DNA of 64,000 nucleotides, taken from Argyresthia goedartella. Taxonomy: Eukaryota; Arthropoda; Insecta; Lepidoptera; Argyresthiidae. Positions 38,301 through 50,495 of this stretch are shown piece by piece. The stretch lies in the NCBI GenBank assembly GCA_949825045.1, contig OX463809.1, positions 3,561,501-3,625,500 on the forward strand, in the 5' to 3' direction. Position 1 is the stretch's first letter; the number at the start of each line of letters is the position of its first letter. A program made the translations under genes and the position numbers. Below the pieces are notes generated by a model. It did not search any database. It was not told the origin of the DNA and saw nothing but the letters and a program-made list of their open reading frames with translations.

Positions 38301-41300
38301 CAAACCTATCTTTAGTTTTTAAACACGAAGTGACCTAAAGCAACCAATTTGGTTCTGATAAACTCCATAAAGTAGTTAGTAAGTAAACAAAGCCAAAGTC
38401 ATCCAGAGAATCACGGATAAAACGAGAGCGCAACAGAACATTCACGAAACACGGAAGGAATCGGAATTAAATGAGCAAGTCAATAAGTCAGAAAATACAA
38501 AATTGCTGACGCAAATTTCTACCATTACAACAAAATCTTGTAATTTGTACTAAAATCATGTACCAATATCCAACGTTGGAGCTTTTGGGTTTGACATTTG
38601 TCGTTCCGAGATTGGCCAAGTTGTAAAAATCGCGTAAACATATTTTATAATTAAAGTGATAGAATGATGTTTCCTAAATCAGAAAACGGTATCAGAGGAT
38701 AGCTAAGGACCCCCCCTAACTACCTAAGTACTCCAATCTTCAAATTTCAATGTGTCTTATATAAGACCCAACCCGTGACCTCTCAGATAAGAGTCGAACC
38801 ATTAAGCAGAGAAGGAGGACACGTTCAAGGACTTTAGTATCTCAACGAGAATGTCGAAATTGACGCAGTTAAAGGCGCTGCTGAAGTCGAGCAATGCTAT
38901 TACAGTGAGCTGTTTCTCGTCCATTGCTTGCTAAATTGTTTTATTTTTTCCTGTAATTCTGAAATCCTAACTAATTTCATTGCGGAATTGTATTCAAAAT
39001 GTGGATATTATGTATTCCTAAACTCGGCTTGAAAATCTTTTTGACAAAATAGCGCAGTTAATTTTTAAACAATGTGGTTTGGATCAATGTTATTTTAGTT
39101 TGAGTCGTGGGCATTTTTTGCGCTCTCTTTTCTTTCTTATGTGGAAGCAAAAAACGCTGTCATTTTCGTTTACATTCGTCTTTCAACTTTCGAAATACTA
39201 AAAACCGATTTTAACAAAACAAATTAAAAACCATTTCAGTGAAGTCTACTTATAAATGTAGCCCATTCTTTCCATTCATTTCCATTCTTTCATATTCATA
39301 TTCTTTATTGCACAGAAATCTTAATAGTAAGGTAACAGAACATTTTATGAGCAAAGGCGAGCTTATCTCTAAAGAGAGATTTCTACCAGCAAACCTAGGC
39401 AGGACAGGAAAAATTGTGCAACAGGAGAGTCCTAGTGCGCAATAAAACTGTACACATCTAATTGTTTACAACTAAAACATAATAATGTAATAAATGATAT
39501 ATACTAAATAAAATACAAAAGCACAAAAATAAAATATATATCAAACATATACTACTTATATATACATATATAAAAGTACCTATCACGAAAGAGAAAGGAA
39601 ATGCTCTTTCAATCTTGTCTTAAAAGTGAAAATTGAGGGACTATCTCTAATAGCGCAGGGAAGGGAGTTCCACACTGTCCCCACCGAGGGCCACAGACCT
39701 TAACTTTACTCGTATCCGAGTAAGATTAAGCCATACTCAACCACGCTGGCTCAGTGGGGTTGATGGAGGTGTTTTTAAGAAAACTATTTGTGTAATTATT
39801 TAATTGTGCTGTTTCTCAAGTAAGTGAATATTGTATTCTTTTTGAGAAATAAATATCCCGGCGAGAGTGTGGCCGGGTATGTCATACCCACCATGTTAGT
39901 TATTTGCGTATATTTTTTGTGCGTGACCTTCAAACTTATTGTCGCTTTGAGTAGCTGGAGTTAAAGGGTTGTGGGAGGGGATAGTGGCGTGGTCGCAGTG
40001 TAGCGGAAACCTGCGCTCCAGTTACATGCTTGCAAACTGCGTTTGGGTATGTGATACCCTGCCACATCGCTGGTGTATATATTTCGTGACAAAAACTAAC
40101 ATTCCTTTTTTATATTTTATCTTATTTTCTTTGTTAATAGTATAATATATAATACTACAATAAGTATTTAATAGAAAATGGACGTTAACTGTGCGACAAA
40201 CCGACTTCGGTCCATGATATAAAGTGTACTAGAATATACCGATGACGCCAGCTCCGGAGAAGAATCTGCCACTGCTCTGAACATAATCTTCAATCTGATA
40301 CTGAGCCAAGGGTTTCCAATCAAGACGAAGTTGAGACGAAATTCCGATGATACTCATGTGGAAGCTGTGGAAGCTATTTGTATGGAGCATGCAAGGTCTT
40401 TTTTGCAAAAGCTGTACCGATTTCAACTCCAGTTCCTAAGATGTTCCAAATATTTTTAGTTATTTTTTTTAAGTTAATAAACTTAACAAAAATAACTAAA
40501 ACGATAGAATATGTAATAATTAACATAATAATGTTAATTATAATGTTAATTAAACATAATAATGTTAATTATTACATATTCTATCGTAAAATCAAGTTTT
40601 TTTTTTCATAGAACTTGTTTTTCTTTAGTTCCTTTTATTTTTCGAGACTGTTTTTTTTTTAGTTTGAAATTCTTAGTGACTTGTTTCCAGTTAAGTAAAA
40701 AATTGAAATTATTAAAATGGCGCAATTGTTTTATTTCCAATGCGTTCTAATCTTATTGTCTTATAATAACAAAAAAATAAATAATATGATATTTGTTCAG
40801 AAACAAGTTTTATATCCAATTTTATTAACGGGTATGTCATACCCTGCCACATACTCTTTGTTACATTTTCTCACCAAACTCTCGCCGGGTTAAACCCAGA
40901 CTGAACCTGCATCTTTGTCTACTACCAACAACAAAAACCACATTAAAATTCGTACTTTCGTTTGACCATTATTCCTTGTTAAGCTGATAAATTCTCAGAT
41001 CTAGACTTGTTTAACTGCAGTCTCAATTCTTATAAGGTGCAACTCGGTAAACTTCTACAGGGCTCAAATGGAGACAGCGGGATTGAGGCCTGAGGTCTGT
41101 AAAAAATACAAAGTTGTGTATATGTGAGATGGATGTTAGCGAAATGTCTGTGTGTTTGTTTGTCCAAGCAGTCTGTCGCCTTTGGCCTGGCCGTGCAGTT
41201 TTGCTGTGTGTAGCCCACACAGCAAAACTGCACATAGCAATCTGGTTGGGATTTGGATGTGTTTTATATCTCAGTTAGTGTGCCTTGTGTATCATCTGTA

Positions 41301-44030
41301 CTTTATTCATACATCTGTACATCTGTACCCTAATTCTATATCCTTCCCTAAACTTTAACTCCGATCTTGAATTGTGTAAACAAAAGTAAATACAAAAAAC
41401 TGGTCTTGTGTTATGTCCTAGTAAGAAATGTTTAAGAAGTCACGTTTTGTGTTATGTTGTAAGTCCATTTTTTGTGTTATGTCACCTGTCATTGTTTTTT
41501 TCCAAATAAATAAAATAAAAATAAAATAAAATAAACTTTCGAGATACTGAACTGTTAATAAAACATATCTAAGAACCATCTCAGGGAAGTCTACTACCTT
41601 TTACAGAAAACCGAAATAAAATCCATCCAACCATTTGAATGCTAGGGTGCCACAGACAGACATACAGATACATCGACAGATGCTTCAAACTTATAACACC
41701 CCTCTGTTATTTGTCAGGTATTAAAAATAAACATTGCCAAGCGTCACTTTTCCTATATGTGGTGGCAGAGACACAGTTGCGCCCACATTTTGCTAGTTAT
41801 TAAAAACTCCGTTTCGCGTGATAAGGCTGCCCCAAATTCTTATTTGTCCAAGATCCCAACTGATAGCGATTTGTCCAAAATCCCAACTGTTAGCGTGCTG
41901 TCACAGGGCGATTTTCGTCGCAGCATGAATACTCCCCGCTGAAGCAGTGGCGTCTTCTGTAGGAGATCCCTAATTCTAATCTAGAACGCTGCCTCTGCGG
42001 CGCCACGTGTAATGCCCTAATACTACTAGCGTTAGGAGCTGAGCCTGAGGCCCCATGAATCGCCCGACGAATCAGTTGCTAACATGTTCACTATAGCTTC
42101 TGTCATGTCCTCACCGGTCGTTGTCCGGGTAGTCCTTGCGGTCCCTATCGTCGTGGTCCCGTCGCTCGGGCTCTGCGCGCGGAGCGTAGTTGGTGGCGGC
42201 ACGGTTGTTGTAGCTGTTCGCCGCCGGCTTCTGCGCGGGGGCGCCGTGCTGACGGTTGTACTCTGCTAATCTGTTGGGGGAGTGTTTGATGACGCATTAC
42301 TTGTCTGGTATTGTGGAAATACTGGTGTATGAATGGGGAAATTGAAAATCAAAACGATAAATATTCTTCATACTTCCAAACATCTTGGTTGTATGGTCAC
42401 CAGGCCTGTAAGGGTAAGTAAAAAGTAGATACATGTGGAAGTAAGCACCATACACACACATATATACATACACACTTAATTTGGAATCTCAAAACACAGG
42501 TACAAAACAAAGATAAAATCTAAACTCTAAATCTAGACTAGATAACACAAAATAACTAACCTCTGCTCAATTTGTTTCTGGATGGGTACCGGAATCCTGG
42601 GGAAGAGAGTGCTGAACCAGTCCAGTTTTGTCAGCATCTGTCGGACCAGAACTCCTATGGTGGTGGTGCCTCCGCCTCCTGACCGAGGCTCCACTTCCTC
42701 TTCATCTTCCAAGTACTCTTCGTACCAGTCAAAGAGGTCTGCTGGTGGTTGAGTGTAGCGGATGTACATAAACCCTGTACAGTGTAAACAAAGTTAAGAA
42801 AAAATATAAAAATCAATGAATGTGTTGTTGAATATTCTAAGCTGTAAGTGTTGTGTGTGTTCCCATTACATTTATAGTGATCGCTCCTGATGATAAGCAT
42901 CAACAAAGCCATATGAAGCCATGGAATTATCTTCTTTCCAAAAGCACCAGCGCCTGGTAAAAATTAGATGAGACAATATCATACCTACCAAGTGCTCTAA
43001 TGTATGGCGAGTCAGTGTGGGTAAGGAGGCCGTTCACTTGCTTCCTTGTGAGACGGAGTGTGTAGAGCTTGTACAGCAGGCAGAATGCTGTTGAGACAAT
43101 GCCACCGGCACCCACACCTCGAACCTGAAATATGAAAATGGTTCTTTTTGAAAAAGGTAAATGATAATATATACTCAGCTGTGGATAGCTGGGGGTTGAG
43201 AATGATGATGATGAAATAATAATACAATTTATGTGGCACATCAATTATGCACAAAATAAAATGTTAATAGGAACAGTTCACACCCAGTTTCTCTAGCTCT
43301 GAGTGAACTGTTACCTCTCTCCCTGTCACCTCACCTTATCCTATGTGAGAAAGAGTGGGCAAAGCTCGATCAGAGCTGTGTGTGATGTGATGATTGTTCT
43401 TATGATTTATAAGATCCATTAGACTTCACCAAAATACATATAATCTAATAGAGACATGTCTAGGGACGGAGTAGGTGGTACAAGCTGATGAACATACTCA
43501 CGCCGCCACACATGCCGGTCTGGCCAGCAGTCTTGCGACTGCCGCGCTCCCACGGCTCCAGGTGCTTCACCTGGTAGTAGATCTCATCAACAACCTCATG
43601 GTATGTCTTCAACTTGAACAGGTGCACTGGAGACAACAGATAATACATCAACATCTACTATGGAATTTTGCTTATCAGTCAGTCTGTATGTTATTGGCGC
43701 ATGGAACTTAGCACACTAGGATTGGGTAGATATACTAATACAAAATAAACGAAAATTCAAATTTCTCTGGTTCTCCCGTTCGTTGCTATGTTTGCTTACC
43801 TACCTTTGAAGTAGCTAGAACCTTGGATATTGGCTAAAATTAAAGGGTTCAGATTCATAGTTTGTTCGTTACCCCATAGTGGTAATACGTTATGTTGCTT
43901 CCCAGTTTTTTGAGGTCTTTGCTGGTTTGATTCTGGAAAAGAAAAACGAATAAGTAGATACCAAGCAAACCAGCCGATTTCAACACTCACACAGCACTCG
44001 GATACAACGAATACCTTCATATTCAGACAT
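35316..44030 (-). CDS. Prpf38b: Pre-mRNA-splicing factor 38B homologue, 331 aa, seven exons
   Basis: PRP38-family protein acting in spliceosome activation in the nucleus. Minus-strand exons: 44015-44030, 43804-43932, 43502-43626, 42989-43124, 42561-42774, 42115-42270, 35316-35535; all GT-AG with matching phases (996 nt). The first exon has only 16 coding bases (MSEYE plus one base). The PRP38 domain runs through [86 protein letters not shown] and TLFPRIPVP. The C-terminus is an RS/RD-rich tail, shorter than in human PRPF38B. The last intron is 6.6 kb and packed with transposon debris. The stop is about 0.2 kb from the GlyRS stop, tail to tail. Confidence 0.95.
36095..36215 (+). pseudogene. 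Coding relic, transposon-like
   Basis: A short open stretch reads [19 protein letters not shown] and continues to a SAARAKVNL motif. It resembles a segment seen in large insect transposon-associated proteins of unknown class. The flanks are broken. Low information content. Confidence 0.35.
37075..37319. mobile_element. MITE with GGGYGTACCCAGG ends, 245 bp
   Basis: The left end GGGTGTACCCAGG and right end CCTGGGTACGCCC are inverted. Next to each lies a G-rich or C-rich run, including a poly-G tract of 20 or more bases near 37264-37284. It interrupts the LINE relic. Confidence 0.75.
37799..38759. mobile_element. TA-flanked TIR element, 961 bp
   Basis: The ends TAAGACACATTGAA and its complement are inverted, with TA on both flanks (37797-37798, 38760-38761), inside the LINE relic. 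The interior holds a tandem pair of about 240 bp (about 38001-38247 and 38249-38482) beginning CGCCTCGCTCCGCTCCG, nearly identical to each other. No transposase frame, so non-autonomous, probably mariner-like. Confidence 0.85.
38938..39085. repeat. Dispersed repeat, copy B (pairs with 29692-29840)
   Basis: Second copy of the repeat in the exd intron, in the same orientation, directly beside the LINE relic. Confidence 0.75.
39345..39690 (-). pseudogene. LINE 3' end fragment
   Basis: The minus strand reads [19 protein letters not shown] then [10 protein letters not shown] and a stop, the C-terminus of a CR1/Jockey-like ORF2. The 3' UTR segment AGATTTCTACCAGCAAACCT... (plus orientation) follows. 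The same 3' end recurs near 46905-46965 and 57905-57960. Confidence 0.8.
39857..40889. mobile_element. Non-autonomous piggyBac-like element, 1033 bp
   Basis: The ends CCCGGCGAGAGT and ACTCTCGCCGGG are inverted. TTAA follows the right end (40890-40893); the left flank is decayed (ATAT). The palindrome GGGTAT(G)TCATACCC occurs near each end and once internally (about 39874, 40046 with one change, 40831). A relic reading [14 protein letters not shown] near 40240 (plus) resembles the acidic N-terminus of a piggyBac transposase. The interior also has AT-rich hairpins. Confidence 0.75.
40501..40587. repeat. Perfect 26-bp inverted repeat, AT-rich
   Basis: Arms 40501-40526 and 40562-40587 (outer part ACGATAGAATATGTAATAAT). 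A second foldback with arms of about 14 bp (TTTTAGTTATTTTT) sits just upstream at about 40454-40502. Confidence 0.8.
41193..41233. repeat. Perfect 18-bp hairpin with 5-base loop
   Basis: GTGCAGTTTTGCTGTGTG, loop TAGCC, then the exact complement. It lies in the last PRP38B intron. Confidence 0.85.
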
Positions 44031-44207
44031 TATTCTATTTCTATCAGCTACACAGGCTATAATAATAAATATTTAGTTGTGGTACAACGCAGGAAAACGC
44101 AGCACAAACAAAATAAATGTGGGTTAATGTAGAATGTCATCCGCCATTGAATGATTTCCCACACAACACACACAAAACAATATGGCGTCACGTCACTCTT
44201 AAAGTAG

Positions 44208-44345
44208 CGTTCGTTTTGAATCTGGATCGTCCATCCATCCATGTATATGCTAATTTCACACGAGGGCGGAACAGTGAGGCAGTGGACAACAGACGAAGGA
44301 GGCCTAATAGCAACTCTTATGGTGGCGTAATACCAACTCTTAGAG
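44208..44345. repeat. Dispersed repeat, copy 1 (inverted partner at 50496-50615)
   Basis: Landmarks are GTTTTGAATCTGGATCGTCC and GAAGGAGGCCTAATA. The partner at 50496-50615 is the reverse complement with few differences. Together they bracket the LINE at 44.8-49.8 kb. Confidence 0.8.
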
Positions 44346-44792
44346 CAGGCAGGACATAAACTGAACTGTCTTGCTTCTTCGTACTATGAGCAACAATTAG
44401 CAGGCCTGCAAAACCGTTCGTAGTATGGAACTGATTTGACAACAGCAAATCGTTTTTTGCTTGTCTTTTATGTCGAATCAGACGATCTTGAAAAAGTTAG
44501 TAGGTTAAGTGTCAATCAATCAATCAATTTTTAGGTTTGATGGCTTCTACTGTGGATCCCTACAGTAATTCCGCCAATATCACGTATTGAAGATGACACG
44601 AAGGGGATCACGTTGTACAGTTATCGGTGAAACTTCCTTTGAGTTGAGATCTCTCTATAACAAAAGGACCGGACAAACAACAATTAGGACAGCACAAATT
44701 AACATATAATTTAAATGTTAAGTGATTACATATTAAGGGTGTTAGACATAAAAAGAAGACATACATAAATAAAATAATAATTCTACATCTAA

Positions 44793-47700
44793 CTACAGTT
44801 TAATCTTGTTAGAGGTTATAAATTTAGAAAGGATGTGAATAAAGGAAGGGTCCGAAAGAGTCAATAAGAATTTAAGATTAACGGGACGGGGGATCTTACC
44901 GGGGAGGATGTCATACAATGAGGTTTGAAGTTTAGTGCATTCAAAAAACAAATGATCGGGAGTACCGTCAGCCAGGCCGCATTCACAAAGAGAGCTATCC
45001 CTTATTCTAATTTTAGCGAGATGTACTGGCGTGCAGGAGTGTCCCAGTCGAAGCCGACAGATAGTTGATGTAACAGTCTTACGCATTTCCCTGTACTTGA
45101 AAAACCAAGGTTTTTTTAGGTATTAACGGTTGAATTTGGCCATAATGCCTACCCTTTAAAGTTCTAGATGACTGCCATGAAGATTCCCATGATTTTTCCA
45201 GACGAGTCTTAGCCAAAGATACTAAGTCTTGGGTATGAATTTTGAAGTGTGATAAGTCACCAGATTCCACAGCTTCCTTTGCACAAGAGTCAACTATTTC
45301 ATTACCCGAAATACCACTGTGAGCTGGAATCCAAGCCAGTATAATGTTGATACCCCGAGAGAGGCATCTGAACAGAGCATGGCGAATCTTTAGTACAAGA
45401 GGGGACTTAAGTTTTGATTTAAATGGGTTAGCAGAAATTGCGTAAAGAGAGCTTAAGGAGTCCGAGAAAATTAAAGTGTTATCCAACGAATGGGATTCCG
45501 CATACAAGATGGCTTCAAGGATTGCCGTCGCCTCCCCGGAAAAAACGGAGGAACCCGGAGGTAGTTTGAAGTTTAAGATAATTCGGAATTTAGGGATCCA
45601 CACGGCTGCTCCAACATTCCCGCTTGAGGAAAGCTTGGATGCATCCGTGAATATGGGCAGCCACTCTGACCACTTTTCTGTAATTATTCTATTAAATTGC
45701 CTATTGGGTTGACGTGAATCTTTTTGAATGCCAAAATCTAATAAGATTTGAGGTTTAAAAATAAGACAATGATATGGGAACGAAAAGAGGGGAAAAGTTT
45801 CATAATGGAATATGGGGTGACGGATACGGAAAAAGTTGATGAAACTTCGAAGTAAACAAGGAAGATCCCTCAGGGATCTGTAACCTTGAGCCGTAGTGAT
45901 CTGGAAGAGTCTTTGGAGTTTAGAGAGTAAGGGGTGAGAAGAAACCTGAACAAGCTTAAAGAAAAATCGATCACATAAATACTGATTGCGGAGATGAAGT
46001 GGAGGATCGACACATTCAACCTGGAGAGCATTAGTTGGGGATGATTTCATTGTTCCTGAAATTATTCTCAGACACTTAGCTTGAATTCTGGAAATTTTGA
46101 CGGAAGCATCTTTATTACAAGGGTCCAAAAGGAAACCGCCATAATCAAAGTGGCTACATTTAGATACATCAGCGCCGAGTTTAGGCGAGATTCTGCAACT
46201 GAACATGAATCTACAGCTAAATAAAGGGCTAAGTCATCAGCATATTGTAAAATATTGCAGAAGGGGGTAACGCATCTTTCAAGATCGTACGTGTATAAAT
46301 TGTATAGGAGTGGGCTCATGACAGATCCCTGGGGGAGACCTTTCCATACAGTACGGCTTGTAGGTGGACAGTTAGTATTTTTTATGGATATAGATCTTTC
46401 CATGAGACGATTGCATATAAATCGAGTCAACTTCTCAGGAATACTCAGATTTTGCATAGTTTGCCTGAGAACTGAGAGCTGGACGTTATCATATGCAGAA
46501 GTTACGTCAAGGAATGCTGCCACCAAGTACTGTTTCTTCTTAAATGCCAGGTGGATATCAGTGACAATAATGCTTAGACTATCCATAGTGCTCATACCCT
46601 TACGAAAACCAAACTGGGATTTAGCTAGGATGTTATTATGCTCAACGAACCACTCAAGTCTGGTTTTCAATAGATGTTCCATAATTTTACATAGGACGGA
46701 TGAAAGGGCAATAGGTCTACGGGACTTAGGGTCAGAGGGATTCTTTCCGGGTTTGAGGATTGGGATTATAATTTGTTTGCTCCATGTAGTTGGGGAGGAA
46801 CCAAAGTCAAAGAAGAAATTTATTAATTCGAAATATTTAAATTTACATTTTGAGTTGGATTTAGTTAAGAAAGAGAAAGAAACCCTTTTAATTTTATATG
46901 TATCCTATCCAGATAGGTTTGCTGGAAGAAATCTCTGTTGAGAGATAAGCTCGCCTTTGCCTTTTAATTTCGTGTATAATTGTATTGTTGTAATGTTCTG
47001 TGCAATTAAGAATTGTGAAAAGAGTAAGGAATCCCATCGACTCCAGGGGAAGAGTCGACAAGGCCTTCCAGTGCGCATTCTAATTCGCGGATAGAGAAAG
47101 GGGCGTCCATATTCCCACATGCAGAAATAAAGGACGGGGGAGAGGGGAGATCATAAGAATTAGGAGAGAATGGAGGAGAAAGTCTGTCAGCAAAAGCGTC
47201 CAGCCAAACTGCCGGATCATTAGAGGTCACATTCTCTATGTTCATAGAGCATCTAAATCTACGAATGTTTCTCCAGACTTCTGAAGGACGCGTGCGAGGA
47301 GAGAGACCTTCACAAAAAAAGTTCCAACCTGCTCTTTGTTTCCGATGGATTGTTCTTTTCGCTCGAGCAGCGGCGTGCTTATATTTAATGAAGTTATCCA
47401 TCGACATGTCAGAAATGTATAGTGTTTCAGCATCGTTTCTCTCCCCGATCACCAACGTACATTCGGAATCCCACCAAGGAGGTGAGACTCTATGATTCCT
47501 TGGCTTCTTAATAGGAATGTGTGAATTGGCAGATGACAAGATGGCATCAACAAAGTTATCATATATTGACAGGAAGTTATTAGAAGTGCATTGAGGAATT
47601 GAATCCATTTTAACATCTAGTGAGGAAGAGAAGTCATCCCAGTTAGCTTTAGACAACCTGTATCTAACAAGGGAGCAAGGGTCAATGGCGATATAAGACT

Positions 47701-48349
47701 GAGAATGAAGAGAAATAAGGATAGGGAAGTGGTCACTCCCAAAAGTACTAGAAAGCCTTTTCCAGAGACATGAAGAAGAAAGAGAGGGGGAAGTAATAGT
47801 AAGATCGACAGCAGACTTGGGGTTCTGATGGGGAAGGACTCTACGAGTAGGGGAACCATCATTAATTATACAGAGATTTAAGTTATCCAAAAGATCAAGA
47901 AGAAGATGAGAGAAGGGGTCACACTTATAGGAACCCCAAGAGATATGGTGGGAGTTGAAGTCTCCCATGACTATAACAGGGGGAGTAAGTGAGGAAATTA
48001 TAGCTTGTAGAGAGGGAATAAGTGAGGCTGTTGGGTTAGCTATCTACAAGGACAGAAAAGACACACCAAGAGCTCTAAGAGCTAAGGCATTGATCTCCTG
48101 ACCATGGGGAGGGAGGGGAATTTGGGTAAAAGTAAGGGAACGTTTTACTAGTAAAGCGGTCCCTGCATACCCGTCGTCTCTATCCTCCCGAAGGCATGAG
48201 TAACCAGGAACCCGAAAACGGGAGCCAGGGACCAACCACGTCTCCGAGACGGCAGCGACGGCAGGTTTATATTGATCAATCAGATTAAGAAGTTCTGGTT
48301 TTTTAATCTTAATGCTTTGACTGTTCCACTGAAGTATTTGGGGGAACAT
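44793..48349 (-). pseudogene. RNase-H-bearing LINE ORF2 (endonuclease, RT, RNase H), damaged
   Basis: In order on the minus strand: APE endonuclease start LQWNSQSIKIKKPELL (about 48340), GDFNSHHISWG and SDHFPI (47968-47700), then a linker. After a 0.2-kb insertion comes the RT with KSQFGFRKGMSTMDSL, FLDVTSAYDNV, GLPQGSVMSPLLYNLY and the active-site YADDLALY (46682-46200). RNase H follows (IFTDASKL, FSGEATAILEAI, IFSDSLSSL, WIPAHSGISGNEIVD; 45700-45300), then a C-terminal Cys/His segment (CGLADGTPDHLFFEC near 44960). Several frameshifts and the insertion show it is not functional. The RNase H places it in an I/LOA/R1-type group rather than Jockey proper. Confidence 0.9.
46805..47020 (+). mobile_element. 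LINE 3'-end fragment inserted in the RT region
   Basis: This contains AGGTTTGCTGGAAGAAATCT and GAGATAAGCTCGCCTTTGCC, the same 3' UTR as at 39345 and 57905 but in the opposite orientation. It separates the endonuclease and RT domains of the host LINE. Confidence 0.7.
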
Positions 48350-48427
48350 TGTTAAGGATATTAGAAATTTGTATTAATTGTTGTGCAACGTTGGGCGGTA
48401 CTGAATCACTAAATTTAGATATTATAT

Positions 48428-49755
48428 TTACAATGAGGGACAAAAGGGTTTCAATGAGGTTGTCGTTTGGGGATATAGATTGAGATGATTGAGATAGGCA
48501 GAACCCATTAGGAACTGAGGATGTTGATCTGCAATAATCATATTATGGGTTGATCTGTCATAATCTTTAAGTGGAGGAGGTCTGGACCTTTGGGAATAAA
48601 CTGTTTTTTTATAAGATGTTGAGGTAGTAGGGGCTGGAGTTGAGACCAATGGGGCTTTGAGCATGTCTGCATAGGATCTTCCAGATGAAGGGATCTTGAT
48701 AGAGGCTTCTCCATATGAGATGTTCTCTTGGGTCATCATGAGCTTTATTGCTTTTTGTCTGCCCTGTTCAGGGCAGTTTTTGTCTGTGGCAACATGGTTG
48801 CCTGAACAGAAAATGCATGTTGGGTCGGTAGTCAATTCTGTACAATCTTCACCTAGGTGGGGCTGACAGCATTGGAAGTAACGGGGTTTAGAGCGGCATT
48901 GAGCCTTGACATGGCCAAAGCGAAGGCATTGATGACATTGAATTGTGGGCAATTGGTATGATTCAACTAGCAGGGACGTGTGGTAGGAGAAAATTCTTTC
49001 AGGTAAGACTTGGCCTCTAAAAGTTAACACGACAGACTGAGTAGGAACCCAAGAAGCAACATGATCCAGCCACTGCTTGCGATTCAATCTGCGTGCTTTC
49101 AGGATCTCGCCACATCCTGTTGGAAGATCCACTGACTCCACAAACTCATCCATCGGCATGTCCACGGGGACACCCCTTACAAAGCCCATTCGGGATACTG
49201 CATATGTAGGGATATAGGCCTTGTATTTATTTTTTTAAGTAGCGGGTTTATTAGGAATCTATTTGCCTCACAATAGTTTGAGAATGTCACAGACATTTTA
49301 TTTCTACCGGTTTTTTTAATTCCATCCTTTTTTATGTTTTTTATGTTTAGATTGAATAGAAGTTGACCGAATTTCAGTGGATTGAATGAAGTTGCAGAGT
49401 TATCAGCCTCTCTTTCCACTAATACTACATATGGGCCAATGTCCCCCTCACTATATGACCTAACGAGATCCCCCGTCAGGCTGGGATGAGTATAGGTGGT
49501 GACCACGGATGCCGGTTGCAATCCCGGAGCCGTCACAGTTTTTTTAGCTGAAGAGTCATTTTCTTTATCGACCCCTGGATAGGACCTTTTACCGTTCTGA
49601 TTTAGGATCTGGGGGGAGTTATCCGGGAATAAGGTCAACTCCATGCGCTCGTTATCCCCCATAGGATCCCTGGCCTCATCCGTCCCGACAGGGTCCGCCG
49701 GGGGAGAAAATCCCTTACCCTCCATGTCCGAAGACATGGAGGGATCTAGACACAC
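48428..49755 (-). pseudogene. LINE ORF1 with zinc knuckles, frameshifted
   Basis: The N-terminal part (49755-49177) starts MCLDPSMSSDMEGKGF. The frame then changes near 49180 and continues to 48428. The second part has three Cys/His motifs (CHQCLRFGHVKAQC, CCQPHLGEDC, CIFCSGNHVATDKNC), as in gag-like nucleic-acid-binding proteins of this LINE group. One shift breaks an otherwise complete ORF1. Confidence 0.85.
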
Positions 49756-50054
49756 AAAAACTACTTACCTAGTTAAACAAAACAACCACCACCAGATAAA
49801 CACAATCTCCACTCAAGGGGAGCCAATGATTAGGCAAAAGTTTGGAAAAAATCCCTCTGACACGTGTGATGAACAACAGACGCGAAAGCGGAATCCTAGG
49901 TTAAGTGTCGCTAGGCAACCGTCTGATGGGTGCTGCAAGTAAGTAAGTAAGTGGAAATTTTCCAAATTTTTAACATTTTTGTCCGTCCTACTTTAAGCTG
50001 AGATTAGGTATTTATTTTTTCTTTCATTTACCCTTTCTATCTATTGATTAATCT

Positions 50055-50220
50055 CTTATGCTAACAGACCCCTCCATGTCTGAGGAGATGGAGGGTGATG
50101 CCCTTCTTATTACCCCAGCCCCTCCGGATAAAAAAAAACATCCCTGATATTGACCTTTTTAAAGACAATGAGCTTATCCCAAGGGATAATAAGGTTAAAT
50201 TCTTAGGTTAGTTAGGTTAA
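50055..50220 (+). pseudogene. 5' fragment of a related LINE in opposite orientation
   Basis: CCCTCCATGTCTGAGGAGAT gives MSEEMEGDALLITPAP, matching the ORF1 start MSSDMEGKG of the neighbouring minus-strand LINE. It is broken after about 25 codons. Upstream sequence also resembles the neighbour's 5' UTR. Confidence 0.65.
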
Positions 50221-50495
50221 AACTAGCATCCTTCACTTAAATCATGTGACCCAAAAATGTGAGAGTAGCATTAATGTTCTTCGCTCCCTATCAGGTGTAC
50301 CAGTTTAGGTCCTGGTATCCTATTAGAGTTGGTATTAAGCCCTTTCGTTTCTCTGCTGGCCGGAAATTAAAAAATAATGACACAACAATTAAGGCAAATT
50401 TTATGTTTTTTGCCCATAAAGAATCTACAGTACTCTCGGTGACATCTCTCATAAAAGTTCCGTTGAAGGGCTTACGCGAGTCTACAGGTTAGCCC

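Larger units (their letters stand above)
36901..38935 (-). pseudogene. CR1/Jockey-like LINE reverse transcriptase relic, interrupted twice
   Basis: Reading the minus strand: [16 protein letters not shown] (about 38870), then an inserted element (37799-38759). Next come [20 protein letters not shown] and [14 protein letters not shown] (RT palm YADD), then [15 protein letters not shown] (about 37500) and [17 protein letters not shown] second insertion (37075-37319) precedes the C-terminal [20 protein letters not shown]. Stops and frame changes show it is dead. It lies in the last PRP38B intron. Confidence 0.85.
44793..49760 (-). mobile_element. Near-full-length I-like LINE
   Basis: ORF1 (gag-like) and ORF2 in the right order, about 5 kb. 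The 3' UTR probably continues below 44793. Its 5' end at about 49.76 kb faces a related 5' end at about 50.07 kb. Confidence 0.85.
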
